From: Treponema sp.
GTDB taxonomy: Bacteria > Spirochaetota > Spirochaetia > Treponematales > Treponemataceae
Length of the DNA stretch: 64,000 nucleotides
Assembly: GCA_016297415.1 (NCBI GenBank)
Contig: JAEDGQ010000001.1
Location: 1 to 64,000 of the forward strand
Reading direction: 5' to 3'
The translations under genes and the position numbers were made by a program. The notes beneath the pieces were generated by a model. It worked only from the letters and a program-made list of their open reading frames with translations, had not been told where the DNA came from and searched no databases. This document shows positions 23,757-31,500 of the stretch, one piece after another (positions within the stretch are counted from its first letter, which is position 1; every line of letters starts with the position of its first letter).

Positions 23757-24962
23757 ATGGAACAGCTTACGTTTGAACAGATGTGTGCTAAAACAGAAAT
23801 AGCACATAATCTGGAGTATCAGGAAAAACCTGTTTCGGTTGCAACTGCAAACGGGCGGTTTCACTTAATCGGTGAACACTGCTGGTTCTGCAAAGATAAG
23901 ACTCTTTCTATGTCTGTAAATCTTCCCGTCTTTGTTGCTGTTTCTCCACGTGATGATTCTTCTGTTAAGTTCTATTTTCAGCAGTTAGACGAAAGAAAAA
24001 GAGCAAATCTTGCTTCATTAAAATTCAAAAAAGAAGACAGATGGGCTAACGCCTTAAAAGCAATCATTTATGGCTTTACTTCAGGCGGATTTGAAGTAAA
24101 AGGACTTAACATTACGGTCTGGTCTCAGGTTCTTCCTTCAGCAGGATTCGGAATTACCACTGCCATAAAGATAGCTTCAGCCTGGGCAATCAGAAAACTT
24201 TATTCACTTCCTTGCACAGATGAACAGCTTTTGCAGGTTATTGAACGGGGAAACAAACTTTTCCTGAATACTGAAAATCATATTGCTGATAATTTTGCTG
24301 CCATTTATTCAAAACCTGGTCATATTCTTCTTACAGATCATTCTACAAATACTTACGATTTAATTCCTTTTAATTTTGATGATAAAGTCATTCTTCTTAC
24401 AGATGCTAAAGTTCCAAGAATTGATCTCTGGAATAAAGATTCTGTTAGTCAGCCGGAAAATGTACTTCTTCTTGGTGAACTTAAAGAAAGAAAAACCAAT
24501 GTTTACGGCGGCTGGAAATACGAAGAAAATCCAAATGAAGTAAACGAAGTTCTTTCTGTAGTAAACGAAGAAATGAGGCGTCGTCTTCTTTGTATTATGA
24601 AAGAACACAGTTCAATTCTTGAAGCTCAGGCTTCACTTGAAAAAGGTGAATTCGGTGGTTTTGCAAGAGCCGTAAATCACAGTCATATTAATATGCGGGA
24701 TCTTTTTGATATTTCGTGTCCGGAAATCGACTGGATTTTGAAACGTCTTCAGGAAATTAATCCAAATCCGGAAGATTCAAGAAATCCTGTATCCTGCGGA
24801 AGAATTACTGGAAAGGGATTTGGCCGCGTTGCTTACACAATTATGAACAGATCCGATGAGGAAAATTTCAAAAAGAAGCTCGTTGAATATGAAAGAATCT
24901 TCGGATTTAAGGCAGAATGCTACGAAGTAAAACCTGCAGGTGGAGTTACAGTTGTCAGATAA
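23757..24962 (+). CDS. Galactokinase-like GHMP kinase
   Basis: The 401-residue protein follows the galactokinase architecture: ANGRFHLIGEHCWF near residues 31-44 (family GRxNLIGEHTDY), SQVLPSAGFGITTAIKIASA near 126-145 (the ATP loop, usually LPxGxGLSSSA), ENHIADNFAAIYSKPGHILL with the Asp expected to be the catalytic base, and RITGKGFGRVAY near the C-terminus. Several signature residues are changed: TDY is CWF and the SSSA loop is ITTA, so the substrate may not be galactose. Candidates include another sugar or a diverged regulator. GGTGGG precedes the ATG. Its end overlaps surE by about 11 bases. Confidence 0.7.
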   Translation: MEQLTFEQMCAKTEIAHNLEYQEKPVSVATANGRFHLIGEHCWFCKDKTLSMSVNLPVFVAVSPRDDSSVKFYFQQLDERKRANLASLKFKKEDRWANALKAIIYGFTSGGFEVKGLNITVWSQVLPSAGFGITTAIKIASAWAIRKLYSLPCTDEQLLQVIERGNKLFLNTENHIADNFAAIYSKPGHILLTDHSTNTYDLIPFNFDDKVILLTDAKVPRIDLWNKDSVSQPENVLLLGELKERKTNVYGGWKYEENPNEVNEVLSVVNEEMRRRLLCIMKEHSSILEAQASLEKGEFGGFARAVNHSHINMRDLFDISCPEIDWILKRLQEINPNPEDSRNPVSCGRITGKGFGRVAYTIMNRSDEENFKKKLVEYERIFGFKAECYEVKPAGGVTVVR

Positions 24963-25737
24963 ACTAAATATTCTTATTACTAATGACGACGGTTATGAAG
25001 CAGAAGGTATTAAAGTTCTGGCAGAAACTCTGGGAGAAACTGCCAATGTTTATGTTTTTGCACCTGATTCCAACAGGTCTGCTGTTTCTTCTCATATTAT
25101 AATGACCGATGAACTTACGATTAACAAAATCAGTGACAATGAAGCAACCTGTTCCGGTTTTCCTGCTGACTGTGTAATTACAGGGCTTCGGTCTGATGTT
25201 TTTTGTGATGTAAAGTTTGATGCTGTTTTAAGCGGAATTAATCAGGGGTCAAATATGGGGACTGATTGCATTTATTCCGGAACTGTTGCTGCTGCAAGAC
25301 AGGCTGTTCTCTATCAGGTACCAGGAATTGCCTTAAGCCTTAAAGCTGAAAAAATATCAACTGAAAAAGGTATTGAATATAAGTTCAATTACAAAGGCCT
25401 GGCACTCTTTGTAAAACGGAATCTTAAGAATATAATAGCCATGTATGAACCTGGAAAAATCATCAGTATTAATGCACTTTCAGCAGAAAAAACTGAAGAT
25501 TACAAAGGTGTTAAAAGAACATCCTTGTGCATCCGTGATTATAACGATAAAGTAAGTCTAGTAAAAAATAGTGAGGGGAGTTACGGCAGAAAATTCATTT
25601 CGGGCTGCATACAGACAACGGGACCTGAAGATAATGAATATATTGCCGTAAAAGAAGGTTATATTGCAGTTACACAGCTTTATGCTGAACCTGTAAATTT
25701 TCCAGTCAAGGATGATAATTTTCATCTCAGTATTTAA
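24952..25737 (+). CDS. surE: 5'/3'-nucleotidase SurE
   Basis: Metal-dependent phosphatase acting on nucleoside monophosphates and short polyphosphates. The 261-residue protein starts with the metal-binding LNILITNDDGYEAEG, has FAPDSNRSAVSSHIIM, and the motif SGINQGSNMGTDCIYSGTVA near residues 93-112. The start is taken as TTG at 24952, seven bases after AGGTGGAG; a GTG at 24940 is in frame but lies within that ribosome site. It overlaps the end of the GHMP kinase gene, indicating coupled translation. Confidence 0.92.
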   Translation: MSDKLNILITNDDGYEAEGIKVLAETLGETANVYVFAPDSNRSAVSSHIIMTDELTINKISDNEATCSGFPADCVITGLRSDVFCDVKFDAVLSGINQGSNMGTDCIYSGTVAAARQAVLYQVPGIALSLKAEKISTEKGIEYKFNYKGLALFVKRNLKNIIAMYEPGKIISINALSAEKTEDYKGVKRTSLCIRDYNDKVSLVKNSEGSYGRKFISGCIQTTGPEDNEYIAVKEGYIAVTQLYAEPVNFPVKDDNFHLSI

Positions 25738-25767
25738 TTTTTATTTCTGGCGAAGTGGAGGTGGGCC

Positions 25768-26451
25768 ATGGCAGAAAAAAATATCCTTTCAGAAGGAATT
25801 TCTCTCTATAAAAAACGGGACTATACCAGTGCCCTTACTTTCTTTATTTCTCTTCCGGATAATTCAGAAATTGATAATCTTGAACTTGCTTATTACATAG
25901 GCCTGTGTTATGCGAAACTCGAAAGATACGATGATGCACTTCTTTATCTTGAACAGGTTGTAACTGCAGAGCAGCAATCTGATAGAGTTTTACAGTGCCG
26001 CTATCTTCTTGCAGTTATCTATGCTTTAATGGGCAGAAAACGCCATGCTGATTACGAATTAAATGAACTTCTGAAAACAGGATATAAAAGCAGCAGTGTT
26101 TATTCTTCACTTGCTTATATTGCCTGGGATCAGGGTGAAATTGAAAAATGTATGGAGTATTACAAGAAAGCTCTTGAAACAGACCCTGAAAATCCTACAG
26201 CTCTCAATGGAATGGGATATGTTCTGGCCTGTCAGGATAAAGAACTTTCAAAAGCTCTTTCATACTGTAAAAAAGCCCTTGATAAAGAACCTCAGTCCCC
26301 GGCCTGTCTTGATTCTGTTGGCTGGGTTTATTACAAGCTGGGCTTAAAAAGCGATGCGGAAAAATACCTTAAACAGGCTCATGCGCTTCGTCCTGAAAAT
26401 GTAGAAATTCGTGAGCATATGCAGATTGCTCAGGTGGAATTAAATGATTAG
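25768..26451 (+). CDS. Tetratricopeptide repeat protein
   Basis: A 227-residue soluble protein built of about five TPR units, for example YYIGLCYAKLERYDDALLYL, GEIEKCMEYYKKALETDPEN and KLGLKSDAEKYLKQAHALRP. TPRs mediate protein contacts; nothing points to a specific partner. GTGGAGGTGG provides the ribosome site. Its end overlaps the next gene, a secreted protein that also starts with TPR-like repeats, so the two may act together. Confidence 0.85.
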   Translation: MAEKNILSEGISLYKKRDYTSALTFFISLPDNSEIDNLELAYYIGLCYAKLERYDDALLYLEQVVTAEQQSDRVLQCRYLLAVIYALMGRKRHADYELNELLKTGYKSSSVYSSLAYIAWDQGEIEKCMEYYKKALETDPENPTALNGMGYVLACQDKELSKALSYCKKALDKEPQSPACLDSVGWVYYKLGLKSDAEKYLKQAHALRPENVEIREHMQIAQVELND

Positions 26452-28537
26452 TAAAAAACTGATTAAATATTTATTTGTCTCATGCTTAATTGCGGCAGGT
26501 TTTTTTGCTGCTGCAGATAATGGTGCATTTACCAGTGAAGAAGCCGTGAAAAAGAGTTCTACAGGAGCCAGATCTGCAAAGGCAGGTTTTGCTGAAGAAG
26601 AATTCCGCCGTGGTGTTCAGGCTTATTATCGGGGCAGTTATAACGATGCAATTATGGAGTTTGAAAAAGCTCTTTCTTATCTGCCGGAAGAAAACCTTAT
26701 TATTGAATGGCTTGGAAAAGCTTATTACAGAGCCGGACTTGAAGGAACTGCTCTTGCTCAGTGGATTACAGCAAGTGATAAGGGATGGGGCGGACTTCTC
26801 TTAAAAAACAAAATTGAAATTATTCGTGAACGCAGAATTAATGACAATGCCTGTGAAGCACCAATAAAATACACAGAAAATGGAAGTTACCCTGGCAGAA
26901 CTGGTCCTAAGGGAGAAAACCTTATTTTCAGTCAGCCTGTTTCAATCCTTCCAAATCCTGATGGAACTGTCTGGGTAGTTGCTTATGGTTCTAATGAACT
27001 TATTCACATGGACATTAACGGTTATGTTTTTGAACGTTCATTCGGACCTTTAGCCGGTTTTGACAGACCTATGGATATTCTGAGACTTTCAGACGGTAAC
27101 CTCCTTGTTACTGAATTTGCAGGGGACAGAGTAAGCATTTTCAATAAAAATGGAAAATTCATTAAATCATTTGGTTCAAAAGGAACTGGAACTGGTTGTT
27201 TTGTAGGTCCTCAGTACGCATCTGTTGATGAACTTGGAAATATTTATGTAACAGATTTTGGAAACTGCCGTGTTGATGTTTTTGATAAAGACGGACAGGG
27301 ACTTTTTTATTTTGGAAATAAAACTGCAGGATTCTCCGGATTAAAAGCTCCTACAGGAATTGCTGTTATTGATTCTACAGTTTATGTTGCAGATGCTGTT
27401 AGCGGCGGTATTTATAAATTTGATCTTGCAGGCAACTATCTTGGAATGCTCTGTAAAGACAAGACTTTTATTCATCCTGAAGCAATGAAAAAATGGGACA
27501 AATATCTTGTTCTCTGTGATAAAAACAAGATTTACTCTATTGATACAGAAACAGGGGCTGCTTTCCAGAATGTTTCTACAGGTAATGCACCTTCAAGACT
27601 TACATGTGCAGTTCCTGATGTAAACGGCAACCTTCTTGCCACAGATTACATAACAAACGAAATTTATGTTATGGCTAAGCTTTCTGAACTTGTAGGCGGA
27701 CTTTTTGTTCAGATTGAAAAAGTTCATGCAGAAAACTTCCCGAAAGTTACTCTTGAAGTTAAAGTTGAAAACAGACATCGTCAGGCTGTTGTGGGCCTTA
27801 AGGAATCAAACTTTGTAGTAACTGAGAAGAAAGCAGCTGTTAAAGATTACAGATTTCAGGGTGCATCTTACGTAAATGATACTGCAGATATTACTTTAAT
27901 CATTGACCGCAGTTATGAAACTTCAGGAAAAGATGAAGCAATTGATACTGCAGTTCGTGAAATTGCCGGTGCTATGGGTGGAAAAGGTACTCTCCGCATT
28001 GTAAGTGCAGGTTCTGTTCCTGTACAGGAATATGAAGGTTCACCAGATGGTGCCTTAAAATTCAGCGTTAAAGCTTTGAAAAACCCTCTTTCATCGGGTA
28101 GTTCCCTTGATATGGCAATCAGACTTGCTGCCAACGGACTTATTAATGGAGAAAAGAAACGGGCAATTGTTCTTATTGGAACTGGAAATGTTGCTCCTGT
28201 TTCATTCGAACGATACGGTTTAACTGACATAACTACTTATCTGAACAATAACAATATTATTCTTTCGTCTGTACTTGTTAATCAGGGGGGAGAATCAAAA
28301 GAAATTACATACCTTTGTCAGCATACTGAAGGAAACGAATACTATGTTTACAGAAGCCAGGGCTTAAGTGCTGTAGTATCAGACATTATTGATACACCTT
28401 CCGGAATATACATTCTTTCATTTACTTCTTCCCAGTCAACATCTTTTGGTCAGAAATACCTTCCTGTTGAAGTTGAAGCTTATATGATGAATAGAAGTGG
28501 CCGTGATGATTCCGGTTACTTTGCACCTCTTCAATAA
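26444..28537 (+). CDS. Secreted TPR-NHL-VWA-like protein
   Basis: A 697-residue protein with a signal peptide (YLFVSCLIAAGFFAAADNG, cleavage around residue 24). Residues 50-125 hold TPR-like helices (FRRGVQAYYRGSYNDAIMEF). Residues 165-420 contain NHL-type beta-propeller blades (GYVFERSFGPLAGFDRPMDI, VDELGNIYVTDFGNCRVDVF). Residues 480-690 resemble a von Willebrand A domain (TADITLIIDRSYETSGKDEA) but the metal-site DxSxS is altered to DRSYE. It is probably periplasmic or surface exposed. It ends 14 bases from the convergent dinB fusion gene with no terminator between. Confidence 0.75.
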   Translation: MISKKLIKYLFVSCLIAAGFFAAADNGAFTSEEAVKKSSTGARSAKAGFAEEEFRRGVQAYYRGSYNDAIMEFEKALSYLPEENLIIEWLGKAYYRAGLEGTALAQWITASDKGWGGLLLKNKIEIIRERRINDNACEAPIKYTENGSYPGRTGPKGENLIFSQPVSILPNPDGTVWVVAYGSNELIHMDINGYVFERSFGPLAGFDRPMDILRLSDGNLLVTEFAGDRVSIFNKNGKFIKSFGSKGTGTGCFVGPQYASVDELGNIYVTDFGNCRVDVFDKDGQGLFYFGNKTAGFSGLKAPTGIAVIDSTVYVADAVSGGIYKFDLAGNYLGMLCKDKTFIHPEAMKKWDKYLVLCDKNKIYSIDTETGAAFQNVSTGNAPSRLTCAVPDVNGNLLATDYITNEIYVMAKLSELVGGLFVQIEKVHAENFPKVTLEVKVENRHRQAVVGLKESNFVVTEKKAAVKDYRFQGASYVNDTADITLIIDRSYETSGKDEAIDTAVREIAGAMGGKGTLRIVSAGSVPVQEYEGSPDGALKFSVKALKNPLSSGSSLDMAIRLAANGLINGEKKRAIVLIGTGNVAPVSFERYGLTDITTYLNNNNIILSSVLVNQGGESKEITYLCQHTEGNEYYVYRSQGLSAVVSDIIDTPSGIYILSFTSSQSTSFGQKYLPVEVEAYMMNRSGRDDSGYFAPLQ

Positions 28538-28551
28538 TTTTTTACAGGTTA

Positions 28552-31500
28552 TCAGAATCTTACAGTAGCTCCAATGGAAAGGGCTGCTGTAAGAATATTG
28601 ATTTTGTTAACTGTCATATCGTAATTCAGACTGCCTGATGCATTCAGGGTTGTATAGTCTGTAAGTTTCAGGTCAACTTCATGACAATAATCTAAAACAA
28701 GTTTTTCAGATACGGATCTGCTGTTTGAACTTGAGGAACTTGCTCTTGAGTAAGAGGCATTAAAACTGTCTGTTTTTGTAATTCTTGAACTGGTAAAATC
28801 TTCAGACTTATAAATCAGGGCTACGGCTTCTTTTAATAAAGAACCTGATGAAGGGCGTCTGTAGATTACAGTTCCTTTTCCTTTCAGGTTATTCTTATCT
28901 TCATATGTAAAATCAACACCAGTTTTAATTGTTGCTGATTCTGTAAGATAAAAAGTACTCTGCTGATATCCGTTAACAGACAGTCTTGGGGTTGAAAGTG
29001 TAACAGCAGGAAGTTTTACACTAGCGGTAATTGAAGACATATATTCATCAGTTTCAAAAAGGTCTGTCAGTTTTTTTACACCTTTGGCACCAAAAATATT
29101 TACTGAGTTATATGAAACTGTGGTCTTAAACTGATACTGGTCAGAAACGGAAGAGGCTGTTCTTATATCTCTTTCAACTGCAAATAAAGTTTGAGAAGGT
29201 AAGTAAAAATCCCTGAAAGTGCCAGAAAAAGGTCTGTTCCAGGATGCGGAGTAGGAACTTGAGTAAAAAAGAGATTCCATTGACTTTGCAGTCATGGAAG
29301 AATCTTTTAATACTTGTTTTCTAAGACCTGAACTGAATAAATCAGCAACTGGAAGAGATGTAAGGTACCATTTTCTTTCAGAAAGACTTTCAGAAAGTTC
29401 CTGTGTATCCTTTATGTAAGAACCTCCCGATTCTGTTTTCTTTACACCTCCAGAAGATTTTTCCCACATAAAGCGAATTGAATGTTTGGAAAGTGAAAAT
29501 GGAAGTGCAAACATTTGAACTGTTTTATCACTGTAAACTGTTGAATTTCCGTTTTTATAATTTTCCTCTGCAGAAAATTTGTATTCAGGACGGAAATTAG
29601 CAAAATCAAGATTTCCGGCTAAATTCAATTTATAAGATACCTTTCTTGTGGTAGAGTCTTCGTTTCCAGAGCTGAAGGCAAGTTCTGTAATATCTTTCCA
29701 GCCCCAGACATAGTTGACGGTGGAATAATTCACTTTTGCATTATCTGTTCCGTTTAAGGATTGAGAAAAGTCAGAACTTAAAGTTGTTTTAATAAATCTG
29801 TAATTTAAGGCTCCTTCAATTCTTGATTTCTGGCTGACAGACCAGGGTGTATATGAAGCCTGATTGTCCGATTTAAGGGTGAGTGGTATAACAGGAAGAA
29901 GAGGTGCAAAATTCAGGGAAATGGAATTTAGTTTATCGAGAGAATTTTCATCATTGTCAAAGCTGTAATTTTCCGAAAAATTCAAAATTCCAAAAACAGG
30001 CTTTGCAGAATAAATCTGGTGAGAAGCCTGTGGTAAAGCAATATTTGAATCTGAATTTCGGCCAGCCTCTGCTGAAAGTTTTAAATTCCATATTCCAGTT
30101 TCAGCTTTTGCGTGTCCTGAAATAAATACAGGTTTATTATCAGCAGAGTTTTCACGGAAGGCTGTTCCTGCGTCAGTTTCCAGGGATACAGATGAGTCAT
30201 GAAGAACAGGGATGTGATTTAAGCTTATAAGGGTGCCTGTATAGTTCCAGCCGGCTTTTGTTTTGTCCTGAAGAACAATATAAGGCCGGGAACCGTTCAG
30301 AGAAACTTCATCGATAGAAAGAGATGTTTTGTCTGATGTATGAAGTTGAATTTTAAGTAACTCAGGTACTGTTTTTAAATTGATTTTTTCAAGGTTACCC
30401 CAGTTCACTTTTTTGTTTTTAAGGTCAACCTGAAGATTAATCCATCCTTGATCTCGAATCTGGTTGAGCTGCTCTGATGAAAGTGTATATTTTACTGCAG
30501 TTTTGGGGTTACCGTTTTTTTCAATTCTCTCGAAGGATACTGTCATATAATCGTCAGAAGATGGAATTGAAGAATCATATTTAATTTTTAAAGTTAATTT
30601 TTCATAGTTTTCCAGAGAGAATTCTTCAAAATATTTTGTAATGGTAAAAGTTTCCGGGGTTTCGTTTAAGAAATCGAAAGTCTTGCATCTGTTGTTTTTT
30701 GAAAGACGCTGTGTGTTTTCAAAAAAGAGAGAATTATTCTCTGCTGTAACAGAAAAATCAGAAGCTGAAATTTCGTAGGGACCGGCAAGAAATTCTCCTT
30801 TAATTTTGGACTCTGCTGTAACAACAAGCCTCATATCATGGGCAGACTGAAGCATAGCTTTATCTTTGTCTGAAATTTTTACAGTAACAGTCTGCCAGTT
30901 TCCCTTTTCCATATCAGTTTGATCTGGTAAAAATGCTGATTTTACATCAGGACTTTTTGATCCGTCCCAGGAAGAAATAAGCCATGTAGGGATAAACTCA
31001 GAATCTTCAATTCTGTAAGTTTCATCACCGTTAACACCAAGCTGAAGATAAATCCGGATTTTGGCATCTCTGAGTGCATCAGAAAGCTCTGGTGAAGGAT
31101 TTTTTAATGCAAAAGAAAATTCCGAAGCACTGGCAAGAACTGCAGCAGCGGGAAGTCTGATTGTGGTAGAAGCCCAGAAAGGGGAAGCTTCAGAAGCTGG
31201 TTCGTCTAAATCTGAAAAGTCAAAGGAAACTGGAATGGCCCAGCCGCTGATTGAAGAATCTGATTTTCCTTCAGAGGGTGAAAGAGATCCGTTTTTTGTT
31301 TCTTCCAGAAGCTGGAAAGAAGAATAATCCCTGCTGTTCAATTTTGGAATAAAATTGTTTTTGTTCTTTACTGAAGAATTTTTTGAAAGATAAATTGTAT
31401 CTGATTCAGTTTCATCCATTGATGAAATAATGCAGTTTCCTCTTGTGTTGTCAGATTCAACACTAAAAGCTGCACCGTTTTTTACAAAAAATCTTTTTCC

